The notes below the pieces were generated by a model. That model searched no databases. It saw only the letters and a program-made list of their open reading frames with translations, and was not told the origin of the DNA. From Cardinalis cardinalis (taxonomy: Eukaryota; Chordata; Aves; Passeriformes; Cardinalidae), in NCBI GenBank assembly GCA_014549065.1, contig JACDOX010000013.1:1022233-1086232 (forward strand): a stretch of DNA of 64,000 bases, given 5' to 3'. Below, one piece after another: positions 27,896-37,815 of this stretch (its first letter is position 1; every line of letters begins with the position of its first letter). The position numbers were made by a program, and so were the translations under genes.

Positions 27896-30120
27896 GGAAA
27901 CTCAAAATCAGGTCAAAGTTTAACATTTGCAATTTTTTCAATATTTACTTAAAAGAGTTAAAGTAATTTGCAATATTCAGAAAATCTAAGTTGAAACTTA
28001 CCTTCATACCGCTGATAAAAGATATAAGAGAAGTCATTCAATATCTCAATGGAGGATAAATCAGTCATACTTGGAATNAGATANTNGAATATCTGGTTTT
28101 ACAAAATTATGANGATTTGAGTTTTTACTCCTAGTTCANNCATATTATNTACACAGTTCTAAAAATAAGTTNTACTTTTGAANAGCTTGACTTGAANTCT
28201 CAATATTCNTTTCTCATAGTATGAATTTCCCCTNNCCCCAGTCCACTTTTATTGTACATTAACNANANGATTTTAAAAATAGGTTTCNCATTCTGCTTTG
28301 TCTTTACATTGTGNTTTGAGTTTAAAAAGTGCTTTACTTTAGCAGTGAGTATTAAGACTTATTTAGAATATGTAAAGATGAAAATCAGAGCATAGATCTA
28401 TTTTTAACCTCAAAGATTCTGCTTTGTAATGACTGTAACTGGCACAGTAAAGGGGCGGATGGGTTTGCAAAACCACAGCAACATAGATCCTGTCAGCAAA
28501 GCTTTAATTCTTTTTCTGCCTGTGTACGTTCATGCCAGGATATAATCACTGGAAGATTATCACACTAAATAAGCACTTCTGATTAACTGTTTTTTACCTA
28601 ATCAGCAGTTAGCTGAATGTCTTACACAGATCTCCCCTTTGCCCAGTGGGATGGCCCTGTGGTGGTTCAATAAGCAAACAGGATGCACAGAGATTTTGGT
28701 CTGCCACTAGCAATCTGTGGCCCAGAGGAAAAAAAAGCAAGCCATTGGCTTTTCAGCAGTTTTCTTGTAGCAGACCTATAAAAATTCCTTATTAAAAGCA
28801 TATTTAAAACAAGGTAGTATAGATCTTGGACACTGCAATTTTGTTTTCTTTCTGCAAAATTCCCATTGAATCTGAAGGTATACAATATACTTGATTTTAT
28901 GTTTCAAGTAGGCCTGTAGAAATTCTAAGGCAGAAATTCATTGCTTGTTACAAGGAGTTCATCAGCTTCACTAAAGATAAAAAATTAGTAGGGGTGAAAT
29001 GTAGTAAANGCAATTGTGGCCTGTGTGTTGATCCAGCTCCCATTAATACCACATAAAGAATCTGTGTTTTCAAAGCTGTTGATGGCAGAGTTCTGCACTG
29101 TCGGAAAGATCTTCATCAGTTTAGGTACTGCAAGGCTCTGGGCAGCATCACTCTGTGTGGATTCTGTCAGTGAGTGTAGAGTCCAGCACAACCATGAATT
29201 GTCCGTGGAAGCTTCTGAAAGAGCAGAAGACACTGAGGGTACACAGAGAATCCTTGCTCCAGCCATCCAATGGGACATATCTGTTTTCCCTAAATATATT
29301 TGATTTTGCCCAAAAATGACTGGCATGCGATAGATTTCATTGGATTAACATTTGACAAAATGCTTGAATATCTAATTTTCAATATGAGCTTAAGTATGAA
29401 GAACTAAATAGATGCATAAGTATCTGAATTATTTATGGTTTTACATGTATCCTTACACATCATAAATCAGAGCTTAAACGAACTGCATTACTCACTTTCC
29501 AAANCTATCACAAAAATCTAAGTTAAGACAAATAACGATGTAAGTAAATCCTAAACATACATGAAATTTTTGCAACCTTATACATCATGCATACCTTCCT
29601 GACATAAATCAGGGGAAAATCCAATGTATTTAAGATTTTATACCAATATTTTAATGGAATATTATTTAATAACTTTNGGGTTTACATCAAAATAATTAAT
29701 CTCATATTCATTACTGCATGGCTTAGTCTTTTTATATGCATTTAGTTTAAAGAAACATAATTAAAATTATACTATAATGATTAAAATAAAGTAGCTACTG
29801 CAATATGTACAAAAACATTACTTCAGATGAAAATTGCTTTTATGGCTATCTACCTCTGCTTATGTATTTTAGGGGAATCAAAAAGGAGTTTGCTTAAATG
29901 ACTAAATANTTTTCAGAAAAAAGTCTTCTAAGTTTTCAAAGCAATTTTTGCTATTATTTAACAAATATCAATCATGCTTACAGAGGCNACTTGAGAAAAA
30001 TTTATAATAAGACATTTGTTACCAGTCATGCCATTGGAAGAGAAGAGAGCCACAGGGNTGAAATGACAGTAAGGTTTGTATACGAAGTGCTCCTCTGGTA
30101 TTAAATTGCAGGAATGTGAC

Positions 30121-30351
30121 ATTGATCTGAAATGGGAGCTGTTTGAAGTGGCAACTGTCAATCTCTATAATCAAAGGATGCCCCAAATTCTTACTCAATC
30201 AGCCATTTTGGCATGGCCACTCAGTTTATGAANCTCAATCCACTAAAAAAGTGATCTTTCCTCAAGAGGCACTCCAAGAAGTCTGCACAGCTTGTAGATA
30301 GTGAGCAGTCATTCAGAACTACAGCTTGGACTCTATTGCCAAAGTACAGCA
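30121..30351 (+). promoter_or_regulatory. Putative promoter and 5' UTR of the short-first-exon TFEC transcript
   Basis: This sequence lies immediately upstream of the exon 1 ATG. I see a weak TATA-like TATAAT at 30166-30171, an inverted GAGGAA core (TTCCTC, 30258-30263) of the kind bound by PU.1/ETS factors, and a GATA-type AGATAG at 30296-30301. The macrophage Tfec promoter of mouse is known to depend on PU.1, which makes the ETS core plausible, but such short motifs are common by chance. There is no CpG island. Transcription start unknown. Confidence 0.3.
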
Positions 30352-30384
30352 ATGCCTCATTTTAGTGACTGTACTTATTACCAG
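30352..30384 (+). CDS. TFEC: TFEC coding exon 1 (11-codon, MITF-M-like start)
   Basis: This small exon reads MPHFSDCTYYQ and ends at a strong donor, CAG|GTGAGA. It splices in phase 0 to VQTHLEN of the next exon. The melanocyte isoform of MITF likewise starts with a short exon of about 11 codons ending HYQ before VQTHLEN, so length, phase and the final residues all fit. The ATG has a purine at -3 (GCAATGC) and is the first in-frame Met after a stop at 30295-30297. Residues 1-11 of the product. It lies only 443 bp upstream of exon 2. No protein or transcript comparison was possible; the call rests on splice phase and resemblance to the paralogue. Other alternative first exons may lie further upstream, as is usual in this family. 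Confidence 0.8.
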
Positions 30385-30827
30385 GTGAGACAATTGTGGA
30401 CTGAGGTGCGAATGAATGCCTACTGCTGTTATTATTTAAAATTGGTTGGATGATATTTCTTTGTGCATTTATTTACTCTTTCGTGTACAAAAGAGTCAAT
30501 ATTAATTTTAGAGTTCATATATGCATGTGGATTTGATNGCAGTGATCTCAAGAGAGATCACTTTTAATTGAGAAAAATGTGTAGCATATTTTTGGTCTTT
30601 TCTCAGGAACATGGTTATCTTTTCAGTTCTGCTTTTCTTTATAATTATTCAGNGTGTTTGTTCACCTGTGTAAGGTGAAAATGGTAAAGAAATAAAAAAT
30701 GTGTAAGTATGTAAAACTTAAAAAAATTATCCAAGTGTGCTTAAAGCTGAATCTATTGATTTGAAATGGTTTCTTATGCTGATACTAATAACTTGAAACT
30801 TCAGCAATTATTTCTATTCCTTCCCAG
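30385..30827 (+). other. TFEC: TFEC intron 1
   Basis: This short AT-rich intron runs between donor GTGAGA and acceptor TTCCCAG. A polypyrimidine tract (TTTCTATTCCTTCCCAG) precedes exon 2. I see no repeat or additional exon. Confidence 0.75.
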
Positions 30828-31070
30828 GTACAAACACACTTGGAAAANCAGTCTAGATACCACATACAGCAGAGCCAGAGGCACCAGGTGAAGCAGTACC
30901 TGACCCTCGACACCAAGCTGTCCAGCCAGGCGCTGTCGCTGTCGCAGTCGCACGCGGTGCAGCCGGTGGCGGTGGCCTCCATCCTGCGGGGCGGCCCCAT
31001 GGCCCCTGCCAGCACCGGGGACAGCCCGGTCACCAAGCTGCTGGCCCTCGGGGGCCAACACGAGAATGCG
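30828..31070 (+). CDS. TFEC: TFEC coding exon 2 (VQTHLEN region)
   Basis: The exon is 81 codons in phase 0 at both ends, acceptor TTCCCAG and donor GCG|GTAGGA. It begins VQTHLEN, then YHIQQSQRHQVKQYL, matching the conserved N-terminal block of MITF, TFEB and TFE3. It ends with TKLLALGGQHENA, which aligns with TKLLAIGKEDDNA of mammalian TFEC. Residues 12-92. From about 30896 onward the exon is very GC- and CpG-rich (polar and Pro/Ala stretches), while the flanking introns are AT-rich. The donor is weaker than the others in the gene. The ambiguous base at 30848 is the third position of an AAN codon (Asn expected). Mammalian TFEC as I remember it lacks the VQTHLEN half of this exon, so the bird keeps the more MITF-like form. 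Confidence 0.93.
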
Positions 31071-33206
31071 GTAGGAGGGAGCTGGGAAAAGAAAGGGGAA
31101 CTGGGCTCTGTCCGCTTCTACAAAATTGTTACATCACTCTCCTTGCACGACAAGCGGGCAAGACATGACTTTCTCAACTTTCAAGGGGTTATGGCACTTG
31201 CTTTCCGTCTGCTTTTGAATTATGCNGGTTGTTCCCTTGTGTGCCTGTGAATAGCTTACTGCAGGATCAAGCTTTTAGACTGCTGCCAGATAAAATGTAC
31301 TGTTGCATCTTTTTACATATACATCATATGTTGCTGTACATTTTCTGAATATGCACTTTGCAAAGAAAAACATCCCTTTTTTTCAGATGGGAGTTGTTTC
31401 TGTCTGAAGGTATTAACCTAGCNGCATAAAAAAATGTTAAATACAGATTAACTTCAATACATAACTGAAAAAATCACTCATTCATTTTTCAGTTAGCTGC
31501 TATATTTTTATGTGGGTTTTCCTGAGTAAATTGGCAAAGATATGCTAACTTTAGTACCACCATTGATTTTAATAGAGGCTCAGCTATAATACAATATCAG
31601 ATTCTTATCCAGTGTGAGATGTAGGTCATTATGGCTTTTAATACTTCAATAGATTTCAAAAGAGACTGTTTATTAGGTAAGAGGGGAATTCCTACAGAAA
31701 TGAGAAATGGAGATGCTGTATCATGTCTTGGACTTTAATAGAACAGAAGAATCTTACAAATACACCATGAGTCATTTGAGCATTTGGATGTAACGTAGCT
31801 AAGCATGAGGGAGCCTATAAAGCTTCCTGGAGAGTTCANCTGGGGCCTCTCCATTCCTTCTGCATTGACAACTGACATTTTGAGTCGGGTTTATGGATTA
31901 CTGGAGCTACTTTGAAATGCTATTTTAAATGGCCTTTGTGAACACCTATGTGGCCACCCCCATGCTGGCAAAGTGCAATGTGCTGAAACTNTTCTCAGGC
32001 ATTTTGGGTCTGATCAGGAGCCTGCCCTGCACCACTCTCCATCCTGGTGAAGACTGGGAGGGTGATACCTGGCACTGGCAAGATCCTGGCAGCTTTGCAG
32101 TGATTTGGACAATCTCATCTCAGACTCAGGGGGGTGGATTGCTGTCACAGTGCAATTTCTTAATGTGGGGGTGCTCTGTGGTTAAGAGTAGGCTATAGAT
32201 ATATTAGTAAATAACATAGAGCAAACACCCAGGTTGGTGCAGTAAACTACACTCCTTCATATTGCTTGATTTCCAGCATTTCTTGGTATCATTTTGGCCC
32301 TGATGGTGCTTTCCTAGATAAGTCTGGGCACAACTCCTGGCACAGTAGTTCTGTCTTCTCTGGTTTTAGAGAGGGAGAGGAATGCATGTATGAGTTGTGC
32401 TGGGCCATGTGGCCAAAAAGTCTGTGTAGAAAGGTGGCATGTCTGTGTGATACTTTCATTGCACAGGACCATCTACAACTTCTTCAGCTCCCAAAAGGTG
32501 CAGATAACAGAGTTAAAAGTGACATGCTTATCATGGGATCTCTCCCAAAATNATATTGTTATTGGAACCAGACCATAATTATAATTGAAAACTCATGTTG
32601 CACTTTGTCCAAATCTATATGTACCTACAGGCCTTCAAAATACTCATTGTTCAATCCCAAGTAATTATTGAACAATTCCATCTGCCTCAGTAGTTTTTGG
32701 CTCAGACTAGATCAAAAGAGAGACCAGAAGGCTGTCTGGAAAAGTATCCAGTGTACTGCTAAACAAAAAAACNTCTACCTGCCCAAGAGGCCAGCATGTA
32801 ACACCAAACGTGGAGTGACTCATGCAATTGTAGAACCACAGATTCCTTTCAGACTTCCTGCACCAATGCAGCAATGCACTGTGATCAGATGACATTTGAT
32901 CAATTTGATCAAAGATGACAGGTCACAGTTATAGCTTAACAATGCATCTGATCATGGNGCTGCAATAAGGGGTTAAATATGGGTGTGGGCCGGTGTTTAA
33001 GAGAAAGATGTATCTTGCTAAGCCACAACTGTTTTCACAAGAAGTAAAAAATGTGAATATCGTATAAAAATGTTTGAATTATAAGATATATACTCTGAAA
33101 TTGTTTTATTGCTGTAATAGATATTCAAGATTAATGCTCTTTATTTTAAAAATAACTTTTCCCATTATTATTTGTACTGATTCGTCTTAAAATATTATTT
33201 TATCAG
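31071..33206 (+). other. TFEC: TFEC intron 2
   Basis: This is intronic sequence between exons 2 and 3. MITF has an extra 84-bp exon at this position (FEEQNRAESECP type); I found no match, and exons 2 and 3 join in phase without it. The open frames at 31929-32198 and 32266-32664 have no recognisable protein features. No repeat recognised. Confidence 0.7.
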
Positions 33207-33302
33207 ATGGAAGAAGTTATTGAAGATATAATCAATATGGAATCAAACTTTAATGATGAAGGGATAGGTTGTTCTGAAACCCCTTTACTAATGCAAAGAA
33301 CT
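33207..33302 (+). CDS. TFEC: TFEC coding exon 3 (acidic activation segment)
   Basis: This 96-bp phase-0 exon (acceptor TTATCAG, donor ACT|GTAAGT) encodes MEEVIEDIINMESNFNDEG followed by PLLMQRT. It matches MEDVIEDIIGMESSF of human TFEC and MDDVIDDIISLESSY of MITF. In MITF this acidic amphipathic stretch is a transactivation and CBP/p300-contact region; by homology it should do the same here. Residues 93-124. The ORF starting at this ATG is too short for a default ORF cutoff, so the exon is easily missed. Confidence 0.95.
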
Positions 33303-33982
33303 GTAAGTACTTTGTTGAATTTCATCTTGCTTTTTATACTAGAAAGCTTCTTTGAGTAATTCAAGCACATTACAGTTCAGAAACTAAGGAATAGTATCAG
33401 AGGACTGTTCTTTCTCTTCAGCTGATTGCCTTTTTGTCAATAATTATCACAGAAAAGGGCACCAGTGTGGTGACACATAGTTGTTTCAAGTGGTCTGAAT
33501 AGCATTTGGTTTCTAGCCCAGCAAAATGCCTGGTGCATAATCCATTGGAGTTACTGATGTCTGTGCAGTGCTAAAAATAATAAGGATAAAAAGTCTCTGG
33601 ACCCTAGAAGGCTGTTTAAAGCCTTGCTTAAAGATCCTTCTACCTCAACTAAAAAAAAGTTTAAAAAGCCCCATGTAATAGTTTCTATGGTACAGTGGTT
33701 TCTCCAGTGTCTCATCCAGAAGTAAGGCTCTAGTTCTGGATTTTCATACAGACAAGTTGCATTTAGTTGAATAATTTCAAGGACAAATAAGAGGAATGAT
33801 ACGTCTTCACAAGAATTAGTGTAACAAACTTCAGTTTTATGATGTCTCTTTGTGGATAACTGTGAGACGGCTAACAATGGCTATTTACGTTTCCATATAT
33901 GTTACATATTTGAAGAGGAAGGATGGAGCTCTTCTGGACACAAACCCACAAAAAGTGTTATTATTTATTAAAGTAATTCATA

Positions 33983-34276
33983 TCAATACCTGTAATGCAC
34001 TTTACAGAAGGATGTATGTTGCCCTTTCCACCCTAGCTGATGTCCAGAACTGTTTGTCCTCAGAGCTTTAAANTGTGCACCGGTAAAGGGGAACTTTACC
34101 CTGATGAAGGCAGGAGGATTGTCGCAGGCTTTGGCAATCCACAAGGGCACGTCGGGATAGTCAGGTGCTGGCTCTTTATCGCCCTCTGGGGNAGCAGCTT
34201 TTTCCGGCTTACAGAACTTGCCCGGCTCCAGAAATACCTCAGGAGACAAGACCTCTACTCTTCTGTGTTGCCCACT
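33983..34276 (-). pseudogene. CpG-rich protein-like frame, possible retrocopy fragment
   Basis: On the minus strand the frame is open from just after a TAG at 34277-34279 down to 33983. It reads VEVLSPEVFLEPGKFCKPEK, then APDYPDVPLWIAKACDNPPA and FIRVKFPFTGA, and loses its protein-like character after about 34070. Composition (Pro, Lys, Asp, Cys mixture, no low complexity) and many CpG dinucleotides set it apart from the AT-rich intron around it. I do not recognise the family. It has no ATG start and no splice sites I trust, so it may be a truncated processed pseudogene or an exon of an antisense gene. Confidence 0.3.
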
Positions 34277-34837
34277 CTACAGTCCAGCATTAATGCCAAT
34301 TAACATTTCCATGAGCACCTGCTATTTGCATGCCAGCTACAGGACTATTGCAGCTGGACTGATTTACACATATGTCTGTACAGAACATAGCAAAGNAATG
34401 GTCCCTGGGGAGTGAATTAATATTTTGGCTCAAAATGATGTGATGCAGGGGAGGATAATTTCTGGTATGATAGCGTGGGATGGTGATGAGAGGCATGAAT
34501 TCTGGGTTTTGGGTTGAAGTCATACTCCCTTCAAAACCTTTTAAAATTGGATGATGTTAATCTGTCCGAATTCCAGGTTCATTAGCCTTTATCTTCAGCC
34601 TTCAAGGACATTTGTCTCTAAAATTTATTGAATACCTTACTCTTGATGAGGAAGGAAATCTGCAATGTCTTTTAGACCTTGATGGTATTGTACTTGCAAA
34701 GATTTGGGACTCTTGAAGCGCCTCTGGGACAAGTATTTGGTATTTGCACTTTCATTTGTGCTGANGAAATCAGCAGGCTGCTAGGTAAGCCGGGAGTAGC
34801 ACACATTTCCAAANTGCTCTGTTCAATACTGTGGCAA

Positions 34838-34865
34838 AATAAAGCCTGCCTTCAGCAAGGCAGGC
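34838..34865 (+). other. AATAAA followed by a perfect hairpin
   Basis: A canonical polyadenylation signal AATAAA (34838-34843) is followed without a gap by GCCTGCCTT (34844-34852), loop CAGC, and AAGGCAGGC (34857-34865), a perfect 9-bp GC-rich stem. It lies in TFEC intron 3, sense orientation. It could be a remnant of an LTR R region or a cryptic intronic polyadenylation site. No further downstream element was recognised. Confidence 0.45.
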
Positions 34866-37605
34866 AAACTGCACCGGCGTAGGAAATGGAGTGCTGTCTC
34901 TGTTTCTGCTGTCTTCTCTTTTAGTATTTATACTCGAAAAATATACAAAAGAATATACAAAAAAATATACAAAAGGCATATGGACATGATCTCAGGTATT
35001 TAGCTCATTCCACTTGGTTTTAAGCCATCTTTCAGGCAACATCCTAAATCTGTCAGCAAAATTTTGGTCACTGTGCAATAGAGAAAGATAGAGACACAGG
35101 TAGAAAATAATTTTTCTATATTCAGTTTTTCATTATTATATTAAACATAATGAGCCAAACATGTATGTATTACAAGAGCATTGGACTAGGAGGCACGATC
35201 AAGAATGAGAGACCATCTAATTTCCCTGAGAGGTGCTGGGTTTCNGCTCTACTTCAGCAAGGACCCACAGTAGCTCTGACATCTGCACAAGGTGGCTGAC
35301 ACAAACATAGAGTGAGTGAGATTACAGGTGAGGCTGAGTTGCCTCTGTATCTGGCTGATTTTGGCTTTCTCTTTCAAATTCTCCAGCATAATTCCTAAGT
35401 ATTTCTAGAATTTCTTTTTAGACTTTCCTTACTTGGGACTTGTCTTGATTTTGCAAACTGTGCAGAGTAATCTCTGAAATTCTGAAATGGACTGACTTGG
35501 GTTTCAGAATGTGGTAAAAGGCTCAGGTATTTTTCCAGTGAAACCTTTTCTTATAAAAGATAAATTCATAATGCCATTTTTCTGTCTCAGTATTCTCAAT
35601 GGCTTACTCAGTGGCTGAGTAATCTTTTCACTTTTTTACAGTGCAACCTGTTGTGTGTTGCAGTGAACTAATGTTTACTTTAGTTAAGTGCACCCATGTA
35701 CCATTTTAATGGCACATTAAATGAAGACATTGAATTCTGTGAGACCACTCATGTGAATAATTGTTCAAAGGCTCATTGTCTGACCCTGAATTAATGAATT
35801 ACAGTTATGCATTAGGAGAATCAGAGAAGTGAAAATAAGAACATTCCTCCATCTCTCATTAAAATAATTACTGCTTCTGAGGAGTGGATTATCTGGCTTG
35901 TGTTTGGACCCAAATTTACAATTTCATGAAACTGTCTGGTTTTGGGTGGTCACTTAAGAATTGCTTAAACTAGGGAATATTCTGGCTGTCTTTCTATTGC
36001 TTTTCAGAATACCCTAATGGCAGAAACCTACTTTTTATAAAANTCTTTTAGAAGTTCAGTTAAATATGAGACTGGTTTTCCCTACATACAAGAGGTCATT
36101 ATTTCTCTGAAAGAATTTNTAAACCAAATTATATCTTTGTTGATAAAGCATAACTGAAATAAAATCACAACTATTCTCATGAACTATCATGTAATGACAA
36201 CTGTTTGTTCATTATGGAGAAGGTAAGACTTAATTAAAAAAGACACCATTGAAGATGGAATCAATTTAAAGTAATTTTTCCTTGTTGTAATAATTTAGTT
36301 TTACAAAGTTTTAATTAACAGACAGCAGAGTATTTGTTTATTATAAGATAATATTTTTTTATCTGAGTATCATATTAGGAGGAGCAGGTTTGTTCCTGAC
36401 AGTATAAGAATTATTTAAAAAATGAAACAAATAATATATGAGTTTTAGAAGTAAACTACTGTCATGTAGGTCAGAAATGGTGACAGACATTNAAAAAATA
36501 AATACTTTTCATTTTCATCAGAAGTTCATTCTTATTCAAAATCCTTACAGTCTATTTAGCATTCTGTAGTGAATTTAAAGTATATTAGTACTTCCAAATG
36601 TTCAGAACACAGGGAGTGTAGATGTTTATGTCTGTTAATACAAAGCATATATTACACCATCNTTAATAGTTTAGGGCAGGTATCAAAAAGTTCTGCTCTA
36701 CATTGTTTTTAATATCAGCAAAGAGAAAAAATCAAGAAACATATAAAAGCAGATGTTGAGAACATCAGCCACAGTGAAGAGAGTAAAGAGCAGAGCTAAA
36801 AATTAGGATTTCTTTCTAGGTGTTTTTCAAGGTGTAATTTAACAACACGTGATCTTACGAATCACTTCTTTGTACTAAATGTTGTTTTGTTTTGATAATA
36901 TACATATACAGCCCTAGGACTCACCAGTAAACCCAGTAATCTAGCAACCACATTGGAGATCTGTATGAAAACAGCTGGCAATTTACCAGTAATTTCATTC
37001 AGAAATAACTGTTGCAGTCCAAATAATCACTGTACAACTAGGATAATGCTCTCTACTTGACATGCAGTACACTAAAACTTATGGCAAAAGCATNAGGAGA
37101 TTGACTGGCTTGGAATGAGAAGGAAGTGAGAGGAAGTTTAGGTTCTGCAATGACATGGGCCTCTCTTGCATAGACCCGGGTGGGACCAGCAAGAAAAATA
37201 ATTTAATCTTGTGAATGTTTCAAGGATTCTAAGTTGCCTTTTTTTCTGGTGCACAAAACGTGAGCTTTCAGCACTATTTTTGAAGAAGCCTGGGGCAAGA
37301 GGCTCTGCAGCAGTTAGATGGCTGGCAATGAGAGCTAAGAAGTAGTTGCTGAGCAATGCTTCAGGCACAGCACTACCATGAAATTGGATTTCAAAAAGCC
37401 ACCAGAAGAGGCCCAGCTGCTGATATGTTGAATCAGTTCAGCTCCATGTTGCTGGAGTAGTCAATACTGAATGACTGAACTAAATGGAGCAGTTCATTTC
37501 AGATTGGAAGAAAATTGAAAGCTACTTCATGGAAAACCTTTTCATTCAATTTTTTCCACATCCAGTACAAAATGAAGCTAAGAAAAAAACTGTTTCCATG
37601 TTGAT

Positions 37606-37815
37606 GTAGGAAGAAATTATTTACTNTGAGAGTGGTGAGACATTGGAATGGGTTGCCCAGGGAAGTTGTGAATGCCCCAGGCCCAGCAGCGTTCAAGGCC
37701 AGGTTTGATTAAGGTCTGGTTTGGTGGGAGGTGTCCCTGCTCATGGCAGGGAGGGTTGGTACTATATGGTTTTTAAGGTCCATACAAACCCATTAACATT
37801 CTATGATACTATGAT
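37606..37815 (+). mobile_element. CR1 LINE 3' end
   Basis: This is a typical avian CR1 3' end: AGGAAGAAATTATTTACT, GGGTTGCCCAGGGAAG, GTGTCCCTGCTCATGGCAGG, then the tail ATTCTATGATACTATGAT. The copy is 5'-truncated and lies in TFEC intron 3 in the gene's sense orientation. Confidence 0.93.

Larger units (their letters stand above)
17483..30120. other. Upstream non-coding sequence proximal to TFEC
   Basis: This AT-rich sequence holds two minus-strand CR1 fragments (25555-26000 and 27778-27895), a possible ancient repeat (20889-20945), homopolymer T runs near 20028 and 20761, a dense cluster of ambiguous bases (28078-28314), and a candidate alternative first exon (26727-26846). No confident gene. 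Confidence 0.6.

Noticed and set aside
28985..29326. Overlapping ORFs on both strands (113 and 95 codons)
   Set aside because: Open frames on both strands of the same segment with no family resemblance suggest stop-poor composition rather than a gene.
30785..31061. Two overlapping minus-strand ORFs of 83 and 86 codons opposite exon 2
   Set aside because: They are shadows created by the GC-rich composition of TFEC exon 2 on the + strand.
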